NCBI RefSeq assembly: GCF_004551525.1
Contig: NZ_SATR01000016.1
Location: forward strand, 44,841-108,840
Length of the DNA stretch: 64,000 nt
DNA from: Vibrio ouci
GTDB lineage: Bacteria; Pseudomonadota; Gammaproteobacteria; Enterobacterales; Vibrionaceae
Reading direction: 5' to 3'
The position numbers and the translations under genes were made by a program. This document shows positions 55,307 through 63,892 of the stretch, one piece after another (position 1 is the first letter of the stretch; each line of letters starts with the position of its first letter). Below the pieces are notes generated by a model. That model searched no databases. It saw nothing but the letters and a program-made list of their open reading frames with translations, and was not told the DNA's origin.

Positions 55307-56581
55307 CTAAAGAATTGACGAAACTTTAACCTGCAAGATTCGACTCGAGGTTACAGCCAATACTTCAAACTGCCACTCATCGCAGACAATCACTTCGCCA
55401 CACAGCGGCACTTTGCCCGCTTTCCAAGTGATGTAACCATTTAAGGTTTGGAAGCCTTCACTCTCTTCACCTTCAATTGAAACAATATCTAGGCGGCGTT
55501 TAAGCTCATTAAGAGGGATTAATGCATCCATCCACCAACTGCCATCTTGACGCTGTCTTGCCCATACATGTTGCGGTGCCAGACCAAGTTCACCTGCGAC
55601 CGATTTCAAAATATCGTAGTGAGTAACAATACCTTGAATATCGCCATATTCATCGACAATAAACGCCATCTCACAGTTGTTTCTCTGCATCTGATTCAAC
55701 AGCGGTAAGCCTTTCATCGATTCAGGGAAATAGCGCGGCTTTCTGACCAGTTTAACTATTTTAGTGGTCGACAACGCTTCATATTGGTCGAGCAATACTT
55801 TCGATGAGATCGTGCCGATGATCTTATCTAAACCGCCATGACAGACAGGCCAAACCGAGTGCTGAGTCTGACGAATACGTTTGAGGATTTGCTCAATTGG
55901 CTGTTCAACATCCAGAAAGTCCATATCGCAACGAGGCGTCATCAGTGATGTCACTAAGCGGTCGTTAAGATAGAGGATGTTTTGGATCATCTCTTGTTCT
56001 TGCGGCTCTATCGCGCCTGACTCAGAGCCCTCGGTCATGACCGCAAAGATATCTTCTTCAGTAACCTGATCGTTATCATCACCATGCTGACGAAACAGCT
56101 TTAACAGCGCATCGGTTGAGACGCTCAGTAGCACCACAAACGGAGTGGTTAGGATTGCCAGCCAATGAATCGGGTAGGCAACAATCACAGCAATACGTTC
56201 GGCGTTACGTTGGGCAAAGCGCTTAGGTACTAGCTCACCGACCACAATCGCAAAGTAGGTAATGATAACCACCACACTTGCCGTTGCGACAATAGAGGCG
56301 AGATCAGCTTCGAAGCCTTGTTGGATTAGCCACTGAGCGAATGGGCCTGATAGCGTTGCTTCACCGAAAATACCACTAAGGATACCAATCGCGGTGATGC
56401 CGATTTGGATAGTAGATAAAAAGCGAGTCGGATTATTTTTTAATTCGAGAGCGAGTTGAGCGGAAGATTGAGTTTCAGCGAGCTTTTTAAGACGGCTCGA
56501 CTTAGCTGCGACAAGCGCAAGTTCTGACATGGCAAAAATGCCGTTTAGGGTGATAAGCCCCACCAGTATGAAAATGTCCAT
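55307..56581 (-). CDS. CNNM/CorC (hemolysin-family) transporter
   Basis: A 424-aa membrane protein with an N-terminal DUF21/CNNM domain (about 1-190, four hydrophobic segments; LITLNGIFAMSELALVAAKS, PKRFAQRNAERIAV). A CBS pair follows (about 215-330; VTSLMTPRCDMDFLDVEQPI, FIVDEYGDIQGIVTHYDIL), then a C-terminal CorC_HlyC domain (about 340-424). Members export Mg2+/Co2+ or polyamines. The substrate here is not determined. The start 56581 opens directly with the first helix. An upstream in-frame ATG at 56620 is possible. Confidence 0.9.
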   Translation of the reverse strand: MDIFILVGLITLNGIFAMSELALVAAKSSRLKKLAETQSSAQLALELKNNPTRFLSTIQIGITAIGILSGIFGEATLSGPFAQWLIQQGFEADLASIVATASVVVIITYFAIVVGELVPKRFAQRNAERIAVIVAYPIHWLAILTTPFVVLLSVSTDALLKLFRQHGDDNDQVTEEDIFAVMTEGSESGAIEPQEQEMIQNILYLNDRLVTSLMTPRCDMDFLDVEQPIEQILKRIRQTQHSVWPVCHGGLDKIIGTISSKVLLDQYEALSTTKIVKLVRKPRYFPESMKGLPLLNQMQRNNCEMAFIVDEYGDIQGIVTHYDILKSVAGELGLAPQHVWARQRQDGSWWMDALIPLNELKRRLDIVSIEGEESEGFQTLNGYITWKAGKVPLCGEVIVCDEWQFEVLAVTSSRILQVKVSSIL

Positions 56582-56745
56582 TAATTGTTCCAGTGATATA
56601 CACCTTCTCAGCATAGCCATAGCTCAGGGGAAAAGATATCGATTATTTAACCACCAGACCTAATTGTTTTTAAGGTGACGATTAGCAAATGTTATGGGAG
56701 AAAATTGGCTGCCCAACCATAAAAATGGCGGGCAGGTTGTATTGA

Positions 56746-57639
56746 TCATGAACCGTTAGAGGCGTGATCAAAATAATCCAATAAGAAATCAATCAAGGCT
56801 CGAACTGGCATAGAGAGATGCTTGCGCGACGGATAAAGCAGATACATTTGCAGCGACATCAATTGCCACTCTGGCAGTACCCAAACCAATTTGCCTTGCT
56901 TGAGCCATTCGTCGGCAAGGTAATCAGGCTGCATTGAGATGCCCATATTGGCTAATGAGCCATGCAGTAATACGGTGGCTTCATTGGCGGTGATATCGCA
57001 ATTTACCTCGATATCTTGCCTTTCTCCGTTCTGAGTTAGCTGCCAGATATGACGACCAAAGTTCTTGTAGCCAAGGCATTGGTGATGGATTAGATCTTGC
57101 GGCGCTTGGCTCTCTGGGTGGGCAGACAAATACTCAGGTGAGGCAACCAGTTTTGAGTGACAGACGGAAAATGGTCGCCCGATCAAAGCAGGATTAGGAT
57201 CGTTGGTGGTACGAATCGCCAAATCAATACGCTCGGCTACCATATCAACGGCTCTGTCTTGTGCATCGATATCTAACTTAACCGCTGGGTATTGCTGACG
57301 AAATTTCTCTAGCGCTGGCATTAACTGTGAAAAGCCAAAAGACATACTGACAGAGACCCGAACAAGGCCACTAATGGCATGCGTGGGCATCAAGCTCTCT
57401 TCCATTTTCTGCGCCTCATCGACCCATGATTGCAGCTTCGGTAATAATTGTTCCCCCGCGCTGGTTAATGACACCTTGCGTGTGGTGCGCTGAAGTAGTC
57501 GCGAACCAAGCCAGCTTTCTGCTGCTTCAACGTATCGGGTCACCATCGGCCGAGACATATCGAGCCTGTCTGCCGTCGCGGTAAAGCTTTCAGTTTGCGC
57601 CACATCCAGCATCACTTTTGCTGCGGTTAACTTATCCAT
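56746..57639 (-). CDS. LysR-family transcriptional regulator
   Basis: A 297-aa LysR protein starting MDKLTAAKVMLDVAQTESFT. The helix-turn-helix includes TATADRLDMSRPMVTRYVEA, a variant recognition helix. The effector domain starts near 90 (GLVRVSVSMSFGFSQLMPAL). It diverges from the MBL-fold protein gene across about 110 bp and is its probable regulator. An in-frame ATG at 57669 would add ten residues. Confidence 0.92.
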   Translation of the reverse strand: MDKLTAAKVMLDVAQTESFTATADRLDMSRPMVTRYVEAAESWLGSRLLQRTTRKVSLTSAGEQLLPKLQSWVDEAQKMEESLMPTHAISGLVRVSVSMSFGFSQLMPALEKFRQQYPAVKLDIDAQDRAVDMVAERIDLAIRTTNDPNPALIGRPFSVCHSKLVASPEYLSAHPESQAPQDLIHHQCLGYKNFGRHIWQLTQNGERQDIEVNCDITANEATVLLHGSLANMGISMQPDYLADEWLKQGKLVWVLPEWQLMSLQMYLLYPSRKHLSMPVRALIDFLLDYFDHASNGS

Positions 57640-57749
57640 ATCTGCTCGGTTTAAGAAATAATGATGCAAAGAATAGGCTCTATTTCGAAATAAAACCAGT
57701 CGCTAACATGATTGCCACTGAACAAAACAACATCAAATCAGGAGCGATT

Positions 57750-58610
57750 ATGAAAGCCTTTACTACCCTTAGCTTACTGCTAGCCGCGACATACTCTTCA
57801 ATAGCAAGTGCCGATTTAAACTTTGAGGTCTACAACGCGGACGACAACAGTTTTAACGTCACCTCGACCTTAGTAATTGGTGAAACGGAAACATTACTTA
57901 TTGATACCGGCTTTACCAAAGCGGATGCACTGCGTATCGCAGCTAAAATATTGGATGCGGGCAAACCTTTGAAAACCATTTTTATCAGCCAAGCCGATCC
58001 AGACTACTACTTTGGCGCAGAGCAACTGCTGGAAATCTTTCCTGAAGCCAATGTTGTCACTACGCCTGCGGTACGTGAGGCGATTGCCAAAAAGCTCGAA
58101 AAGAAAGTGAGCTTTTGGGGGCCGAAGATGGGCTTAAACGCACCGACTAACCCGCAACTGCCAACGGCTATTGATGCCAAAGAGATCAAAGTGGATGGTG
58201 AAGTGGTCGAGATACGCGGTCTAGATGGTGTGCTTGCTCATCGACCTTATCTTTGGGTTCCGAGTGAAAAAGCTATTTTAGGTAATGTTGGTATTGTCGA
58301 AGGTATGCATGTGTGGATGGCCGATACGCAATCAAGCCAAGAAGTGGATGCTTGGATGGCGCAACTGCAAGAGATGCTCGCGCTTAAGCCGAAATTTGTC
58401 GTGCCGGGCCATATGACGGTTCAAGGCAAGCTCGATGCCAGCACTATCCGTTATACCTATAAATGGATTGAGCGTTTTGAGCAGGCAAAACAGAGCAGTG
58501 CCAACAGTGCTGAGCTGATTGATTCGATGGTAAAGCACTACCCGAAATTGGGTTCCAATTTTAGTTTAGAGCTTGGCGCGCAAGTACATAAAAAAGAGAC
58601 GACTTGGTGA
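57750..58610 (+). CDS. Secreted metallo-beta-lactamase-fold protein lacking the usual metal ligands
   Basis: A 286-aa protein with signal peptide MKAFTTLSLLLAATYSSIASA (about 1-21) and the MBL frame TLLIDTGFTKADA then KTIFISQADPDYYFGAEQLL. Where active enzymes have HxHxDH, this protein reads QADPDY, keeping one Asp of the five. The later Asp position reads ILGNVGIV. Only VPGHM near the end retains a His. It is probably not a standard zinc hydrolase. It may bind a ligand or use other residues. AGGAG precedes the ATG. Confidence 0.85.
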   Translation: MKAFTTLSLLLAATYSSIASADLNFEVYNADDNSFNVTSTLVIGETETLLIDTGFTKADALRIAAKILDAGKPLKTIFISQADPDYYFGAEQLLEIFPEANVVTTPAVREAIAKKLEKKVSFWGPKMGLNAPTNPQLPTAIDAKEIKVDGEVVEIRGLDGVLAHRPYLWVPSEKAILGNVGIVEGMHVWMADTQSSQEVDAWMAQLQEMLALKPKFVVPGHMTVQGKLDASTIRYTYKWIERFEQAKQSSANSAELIDSMVKHYPKLGSNFSLELGAQVHKKETTW

Positions 58611-58631
58611 GCGAAACTAACTTGATAGGGC

Positions 58632-58655
58632 GAGCTTGGTAAATCTGCCAAGCTC
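58632..58655. terminator. Hairpin between convergent MBL-fold genes
   Basis: GAGCTTGG (58632-58639), loop TAAATCTG, CCAAGCTC (58648-58655). There is no U-tract. It is probably a transcript-end structure for one or both convergent genes. Confidence 0.5.
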
Positions 58656-58677
58656 ACTCGCAAGCAGATTAGCCTAA

Positions 58678-59994
58678 CTAAACGACATGGTAACCGAGCT
58701 GTTTCAGCGTGCTAGCGAAGGTGTCCTGAGTATTTGGCTCACCATGAATCAAATGCACCGTTTTTGGCTTAGGTTCAATACCTTGAACAAAGCGAAGTAA
58801 ATCGTCTTTGTCTGCATGAGCAGAGTAACCAGACATGGTATGAATCTGCGCATTTACTTCGACTTCTTGTTGATCAATCTCTACCGCCATTGCGCCAGAC
58901 TGAATTGCTCTTCCTAACGTTCCTTCTGCTTGATAACCCGCAAGTAAGACATCGGTGCGCTCATCGGGTAACAACGCTTTAAGATAATCCATGATTCGGC
59001 CACCTTGGCACATACCAGATGCGGCAACCACTATCGCCGCCTCCCTTGTGGATTGCAGCCGATTAACCAACCTTTGGTGTGTGCGGTAATCTTCTACCGT
59101 AATGCATTGCTCAAAAGCCAGCGGGTGGCGGTGCATCTTAAGGCGCTGCTTAGCTTCTTGTCCCCAAAGTTGTTTGAAACGTCGATAAGAGCGGGTCACG
59201 CGCTGCGCCATTGGTGAGTCCAAAATGATCGGAATTGAAATGTCGATTTGGTGATCATGAATCAGTTGTTCAATATCAAACAGCAGCTCTTGAGTTCGCC
59301 CGACGCTAAAGGCGGGAATTAATATAGTGCCACCATCTTCAAGTGAGCGATCAATGATCGCTTTTAGCCGCTTAGAGCGAGTGGCAATATCATCATGCGG
59401 TTTGTCACCATAGGTGGTTTCAATCAGCAGGTAATCCGCTCGCTCAGGAGGTAATGGGTCGGGCAATAAAGGCGTGTTACTCGGACCTAAATCTCCAGAA
59501 AAAACCACTACCTCTTGATTGGCTAAACGCACTTCAATGTAGGCAGAACCTAGTATGTGCCCTGCAGGTTGGAAACGGATTGCCATTGAGTTTGGTAATA
59601 CGGGCTCTAGCTCAATCCACTGATTATATGGCTGCGGCTTAAGCAACTTACGGATCTTATTGAGTACCCGCTGCGCCTGTTTGGGTTTTAACCCAAGTTG
59701 AAGTTTTAAGCTGTCTTCGAGCATTAACGGAATAAGCTCAGCAGTGGCTTCACTGCAATAGATAGGCTGATTGAACCCAGTCGCCAGCAACCAAGGCAGG
59801 CGACCTATATGGTCAATGTGCGCGTGGGTAATGACTAAGGCGTTGATATGTGAGGTAGTAAATTCAACCTCAAGCGGGCGAGCATCGGCACCTTGGAATA
59901 AGCCACAGTCGATGAGAATCGCTTGATGTTCATCTCTTAACTCATGGCAAGAGCCGGTGATGGTGTGCTTGCCACCATGATGAATGATTTCCAT
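58678..59994 (-). CDS. MBL-fold/beta-CASP RNase-like protein
   Basis: A 438-aa member of the beta-CASP group (CPSF73-like) of metallo-beta-lactamases that process RNA. It has the complete zinc motif THAHIDHIG (near 60), ETTYGDKPHD, PAFSVGRTQELLFDI, ASGMCQGGRIMDYL and the late SGYSAHADKDDLLRFVQGI followed by VHLIHGEP. All ligands are present. Members act as endo- or exoribonucleases, but the substrate here is unknown. ATG 59994 (MEIIHHGGKHTITG) is preferred over 60009. Confidence 0.88.
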   Translation of the reverse strand: MEIIHHGGKHTITGSCHELRDEHQAILIDCGLFQGADARPLEVEFTTSHINALVITHAHIDHIGRLPWLLATGFNQPIYCSEATAELIPLMLEDSLKLQLGLKPKQAQRVLNKIRKLLKPQPYNQWIELEPVLPNSMAIRFQPAGHILGSAYIEVRLANQEVVVFSGDLGPSNTPLLPDPLPPERADYLLIETTYGDKPHDDIATRSKRLKAIIDRSLEDGGTILIPAFSVGRTQELLFDIEQLIHDHQIDISIPIILDSPMAQRVTRSYRRFKQLWGQEAKQRLKMHRHPLAFEQCITVEDYRTHQRLVNRLQSTREAAIVVAASGMCQGGRIMDYLKALLPDERTDVLLAGYQAEGTLGRAIQSGAMAVEIDQQEVEVNAQIHTMSGYSAHADKDDLLRFVQGIEPKPKTVHLIHGEPNTQDTFASTLKQLGYHVV

Positions 59995-60143
59995 GTAACC
60001 CCCTCGCAAAATTTCGCTACGACAGTGCCGACAAAGCTATTTTACGACAAGTCGCTGAACGAGAAATGCGAGGGCTTAGCAGTTTTCAAAGTAATTTATC
60101 GATTTCTCAGTAGGTTATCTGCGAGTGATTCGCTATTGCTTTC

Positions 60144-60189
60144 CTACTGAGTGCTGAGTTGTCTACTGAGAGCAGAGTTATCTACTGAG
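60144..60189. repeat. 19-bp tandem repeat across the end of plsC
   Basis: CTACTGAG-type units start at 60144, 60163 and 60182. The first two are 19 bp long and differ at a few positions. The third is partial and carries the plsC stop codon. Each copy brings a CTCAGTAG stop on the minus strand, so the duplicates lie beyond the gene end. Confidence 0.7.
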
Positions 60190-60934
60190 GCGCTTGTGTT
60201 GGCTGCTTTTGCGCTTCAAGTTGCGCGACTTCTGCATCAAGCTCAGAAATCTTTTGTGCCATTAATTGATGACAATGATCGGCCAAGGCGCGCGCATCAT
60301 TGATGGTATAGCCCGTGACATCAATAGGTTCAAGCATTTCAGTAATCACAACGCCATTGTTACGGCGATTCAAGTTGATCTTATTGTGGGTGGTACTGAC
60401 TACCATTGGCGTAATTGGCACACCCGCTTCAATCGCCATACGAAAAGCGCCCGTCTTAAATGGCAATAGCCCACGCCCTTTACTGCGCGTTCCTTCAGGA
60501 TAAGCCCAAACTGATAGATCTCGCTGGTGGATCGCTTCGGCGACTTGTTTAATCGTGTCGCGCGCTTTGGACTTATCTTGGCGATCAATCAAGATGTTGC
60601 CGGTAATCCAATACAGTTGACCGAAAAACGGTACCCAAATCAGCTCTTTTTTACCCAATGAAACCGTGCGCGGTCGTAACATTCCCGGTGAGGTGACAAA
60701 GTCATAGACGCTCTGATGGTTAGAGATATACACGCTATTGTTTGGCGTCGGCGCATGCTCCAATCCACGCTGGATAAGTTCAATACCGACCAGTTTATGC
60801 AGTTGATTAAACCAGCGACAAAAGAAGTAAACGTGCTTGGGATTTCTTGGGCTAAACAGGCAGTACAGCAAAGCAAATAGGGTGGTAAACACCACAAAGA
60901 TCCCAGCCAAGATAAGACGAATAATAGTCAGCAC
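60182..60934 (-). CDS. plsC: 1-acyl-sn-glycerol-3-phosphate acyltransferase
   Basis: Adds the second acyl chain to lysophosphatidate in phospholipid synthesis at the inner membrane. The 250 residues start with a membrane helix (about 3-25, IIRLILAGIFVVFTTLFALL). They carry the acyltransferase boxes NHQSVYDF (HxxxxD), FFGQLYWITGNILIDR, VWAYPEGTRSKGRGLLPFKT and GVPITPMVVST. The Gln/Pro-rich tail QLEAQKQPTQAPQ is probably variable. It may be one of several PlsC paralogues. Confidence 0.93.
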   Translation of the reverse strand: MLTIIRLILAGIFVVFTTLFALLYCLFSPRNPKHVYFFCRWFNQLHKLVGIELIQRGLEHAPTPNNSVYISNHQSVYDFVTSPGMLRPRTVSLGKKELIWVPFFGQLYWITGNILIDRQDKSKARDTIKQVAEAIHQRDLSVWAYPEGTRSKGRGLLPFKTGAFRMAIEAGVPITPMVVSTTHNKINLNRRNNGVVITEMLEPIDVTGYTINDARALADHCHQLMAQKISELDAEVAQLEAQKQPTQAPQ

Positions 60935-61150
60935 AACACACTCCTCGATTAAACCTATCGGTGAATTTAGAGTCTTAGGTCTAGTTAACTAAATTGCAAC
61001 ATTTTTGGCGTGAGGTTTAGTTAGACGATGAAAAGGTGTGAAGTGGGATCGAAAAATAGCCAGATATCGTATTTAACTCATTCTTTTAAAAAGAAAAAGG
61101 TGAACACTTGTTCGCTGAGTCAAAGCTAAGGGGAGTTTGCTAGTGATGAT

Positions 61151-61180
61151 AAAATAAAAAGCCCAGCATGAACTGGGCTT
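61151..61180 (-). terminator. Terminator of the sua5-like gene
   Basis: AAGCCCAG (61159-61166), loop CATGAA, CTGGGCTT (61173-61180). On the minus strand it is followed by TTTATTTT. The rest of 60935-61187 shows no further gene. Confidence 0.88.
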
Positions 61181-61187
61181 AGAATGA

Positions 61188-62147
61188 TTACAGCTTAGAT
61201 TGAGCTCGATTCAAGCGGTCATGAACCGCAAACCACTCTTCGCTTACTGGTGGGCGCTCGACCCAGATTTCATCACAGCCCCATTTATCGGCTTCATCAA
61301 GCGCGCGGTAAAGATCATGCGAGTACTGCGCAACATCTTGTGGCATTAGCTTAGATTTAAAGCCCAGTGAGGCTTCAATTGCTGAATAGTGTAAACAAGC
61401 GATGTTATTGCCGTTTGCTGATTCAATATCGCTAAGATCAACCAAGCGAACTTTAGTGTTCGGTTGATAATGGCTAGTGACATTACCAGGCACTGCAACC
61501 GCGTGAGCTTTAGGCGCAAGAACTTCTTCACCTAAAGTTTCAGCTAGTTGTGTAGCCGTCACTGGGCCTGTGCGAAGAACTCGAAATGGCTTTTGAGTCA
61601 GGTCGATAATGGTCGACTCTAGGCCGTGAACACAATCGCCACCTTCAAGTACCGCAGCAATCTTGCCACCTAGCGAGTTCATCACATGCTCGGCGGAAGT
61701 GGGGCTTAGCTTTTTGTATGGGTTTGCTGATGGAGCCGCCACCGCCATACCTGAAGATAATAGCGATGCAAACACATCGTGCGCTGGCATGCGAATACCA
61801 ATGGTGTCTAGACCACCGGTTACCACTGGCGTTGCTTGCTCTGCTTTGTTGAGTAGTAACGTAACAGGGCCCGGCCAGTAAGCGCTGGCAATCGTATAAG
61901 CTTCTTGAGGAATATCTGTTGCCCAGTCAGTCAATTGCTCCACACTGCCGATGTGCACGATCAGCGGGTGATTGGCTGGGCGGCCTTTGGCAGCAAAGAT
62001 CTTTTTCACTGCTTCAGGGTTTGAAGCATCGGCAGCAAGGCCATAAACGGTCTCGGTCGGAATCGCAACAAGTTCGCCAGAAGCGAGGATCTCTTTGGCT
62101 TGTTCAATATCTTTACTATTGCTTGCTGAAAGGTGTTGCGTCTTCAA
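61188..62147 (-). CDS. Threonylcarbamoyl-AMP synthase, Sua5 type
   Basis: Makes threonylcarbamoyl-adenylate from threonine, bicarbonate and ATP for tRNA t6A37. The 319-aa protein has a YrdC domain (about 10-200; VAIPTETVYGLAADASNPEA, KGRPANHPLIVHIG with the K-x-R residues, VAAPSANPYKKLSPTSAEHV). A linker and a C-terminal Sua5 domain (about 215-319) follow. Short TsaC proteins lack the latter, so this is the Sua5 form. It links functionally to tcdA in this window, which acts on t6A. Confidence 0.93.
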   Translation of the reverse strand: MKTQHLSASNSKDIEQAKEILASGELVAIPTETVYGLAADASNPEAVKKIFAAKGRPANHPLIVHIGSVEQLTDWATDIPQEAYTIASAYWPGPVTLLLNKAEQATPVVTGGLDTIGIRMPAHDVFASLLSSGMAVAAPSANPYKKLSPTSAEHVMNSLGGKIAAVLEGGDCVHGLESTIIDLTQKPFRVLRTGPVTATQLAETLGEEVLAPKAHAVAVPGNVTSHYQPNTKVRLVDLSDIESANGNNIACLHYSAIEASLGFKSKLMPQDVAQYSHDLYRALDEADKWGCDEIWVERPPVSEEWFAVHDRLNRAQSKL

Positions 62148-62362
62148 TGTCTCTTCCTCAAAGAACCGATGGATAAAAATCTGAGCCGGCTATTTTAACC
62201 ATGTTTCACAAAGTTTCGATGTTTAATTGAACATGAATTGTATCGATTGATAATATTTCGCTATATAACGACTACTTTCAACTATTTAGTGGCCAAGAAA
62301 GTTTCTCTACGCGTGAAAGCTTGCTAGCCGATACGCTTAATTGAGCCAAAAGGGACAAGAAA

Positions 62363-63580
62363 TTGAAGCAGACTTACGATTATATTGTTGTTGGCGGCGG
62401 GATTGTTGGCGTGTCGACGGCTTGGCAGTTACAGCAACGTCATCCAAATAGCTCGATTTTGCTGCTTGAGAAAGAGCAAAGCTTATCGTCTCACCAAACA
62501 GGGCATAACAGTGGCGTGATTCACGCTGGAGTCTATTACGCACCTGGCAGTTTAAAAGCTGAGTTTTGTAAAGCGGGCGTTGCGGCGACCATCGAGTTTT
62601 GCCGCAAGCATTCTATTGCGGTTGAGAATTGCGGCAAGCTATTAGTTGCAACCACACCCCAAGAAGTCGAGCGTATGAATGCACTATTCAAACGCTGCCA
62701 AGACAACCAAATTGATGTCGAGTTGATTGTTCAGCAAGAGTTAAAGCGCAGGGAGCCGAACATCACTGGGCTCGGCGCGATTGCAGTCTCTGCCACCAGT
62801 ATTGTCGACTATCGTAAAGTGACCCAAGCCATGGCGCAGGAGTTCCAACAAGCGGGCGGCGAGATACAGCTAAGTAGCGAAGTGATTGGTATTAGTGAAC
62901 ATGCAGATCGCGTTGAAGTGAAGGTTCAAAGTCAATCGCAATCGACCATTTTAAGCGGACGCTTCTTGGTGTCATGTTCTGGTTTGATGGCCGATAGAAT
63001 CACTAAGATGATGGGGCTTGAAACCGACTTTCAAATCATTCCTTATCGCGGTGAATACTTCCAACTGCCTGCCAAGCATAACCAAGTGGTGAAACACCTT
63101 ATCTACCCAATCCCTGATCCAGATTTACCGTTCTTGGGTGTGCATTTAACTCGAATGATTGATGGTAGCGTCACCGTTGGGCCGAACGCAGTGCAAGGCT
63201 TCAAGCGAGAAGGGTATGGGCGATTTAACTTTGATCTCAAAGATACCCTAGAGATGCTGAGCTTTACCGGTTTTTGGAAGGTTACGGCTAAGCATTTTAA
63301 AACCGGGCTGGTGGAGTTTAAAAACTCGTGGTCGAAAGCGGGCTACCTCAAGCTGGTTAACAAATACTGCCCACAGATAGAGATTGAAGATTTGCAGCCG
63401 TATCCCGCAGGTATAAGGGCGCAAGCTGTGCTTAAAGATGGCAGCTTAGTGCATGACTTTTTGTTTGCCGAAAGCCCGCGTTCTTTACATGTCTGTAATG
63501 CGCCCTCGCCAGCCGCGACTTCTGCTATCCCGATTGGTGGCTATATTTGCGATAAGATCGCAGACAAACAAAATCTATAG
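62363..63580 (+). CDS. lhgO: L-2-hydroxyglutarate oxidase/dehydrogenase LhgO
   Basis: A FAD enzyme that oxidises L-2-hydroxyglutarate to 2-oxoglutarate and feeds electrons to the respiratory chain. The 405 residues open with the Rossmann motif YIVVGGGIVGVSTAWQLQQR. SSHQTGHNSGVIHAGVYYAP then follows, the family signature. SIVDYRKVTQAMAQEFQQAG, IPYRGEYFQLP and HVCNAPSPAATSAIPIGGYI lie later. Translation begins at TTG 62363, 10 nt after AAAGGGAC. No better ATG is present. Its stop codon abuts the VOC remnant on the other strand. Confidence 0.94.
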   Translation: MKQTYDYIVVGGGIVGVSTAWQLQQRHPNSSILLLEKEQSLSSHQTGHNSGVIHAGVYYAPGSLKAEFCKAGVAATIEFCRKHSIAVENCGKLLVATTPQEVERMNALFKRCQDNQIDVELIVQQELKRREPNITGLGAIAVSATSIVDYRKVTQAMAQEFQQAGGEIQLSSEVIGISEHADRVEVKVQSQSQSTILSGRFLVSCSGLMADRITKMMGLETDFQIIPYRGEYFQLPAKHNQVVKHLIYPIPDPDLPFLGVHLTRMIDGSVTVGPNAVQGFKREGYGRFNFDLKDTLEMLSFTGFWKVTAKHFKTGLVEFKNSWSKAGYLKLVNKYCPQIEIEDLQPYPAGIRAQAVLKDGSLVHDFLFAESPRSLHVCNAPSPAATSAIPIGGYICDKIADKQNL

Positions 63581-63725
63581 CTGCGGTTTTAGCTCAACCA
63601 CATTCCCTTCAGGATCTTCAATATAGATAGAGCGGCCAAAGCCTTGTGCGCCGTATCGCTCGAAAAAGTCATTGGTCGTAATATTGTGTTACTCAAGGTA
63701 GTTACTCAGCTGTTTAACCGCTATA
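63575..63725 (-). pseudogene. C-terminal remnant of a VOC (glyoxalase-like) protein
   Basis: Reading the minus strand from 63688 to 63575 gives HNITTNDFFERYGAQGFGRS then IYIEDPEGNVVELKPQL and a stop. This is the classic C-terminal signature of VOC-superfamily dioxygenase/glyoxalase proteins (YxxDPxGNxxEL). An in-frame TAA (63689-63691) interrupts it where a CAA would fit. VKQLSNYLE continues upstream in frame, after which similarity fades. The N-terminal half is missing. An adjacent insertion sequence may have broken the gene. Confidence 0.7.
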
Positions 63726-63892
63726 TAAGCTCGTGCCGCACATGCTACCAGCAAAACAAAGCTTAGGGGGCTGACAAATCTAGAACGATGTGCGCTTATT
63801 GTACCGTCCATGGATATTGATTAGTGGCGAACCAATAAAGACAAATAAGAAGGCGGTGTTTTTCAAGATAGTTGCCATCATTTGCTCGCTTA

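Noticed and set aside
63761..63777. A 17-bp string (GCTTAGGGGGCTGACAA) close to one end of Vibrio integron attC repeats
   Set aside because: Only one arm is visible. No paired arm, no GTTRRRY core and no cassette-like gene order were found in the following 150 bp, so an attC site is not supported.
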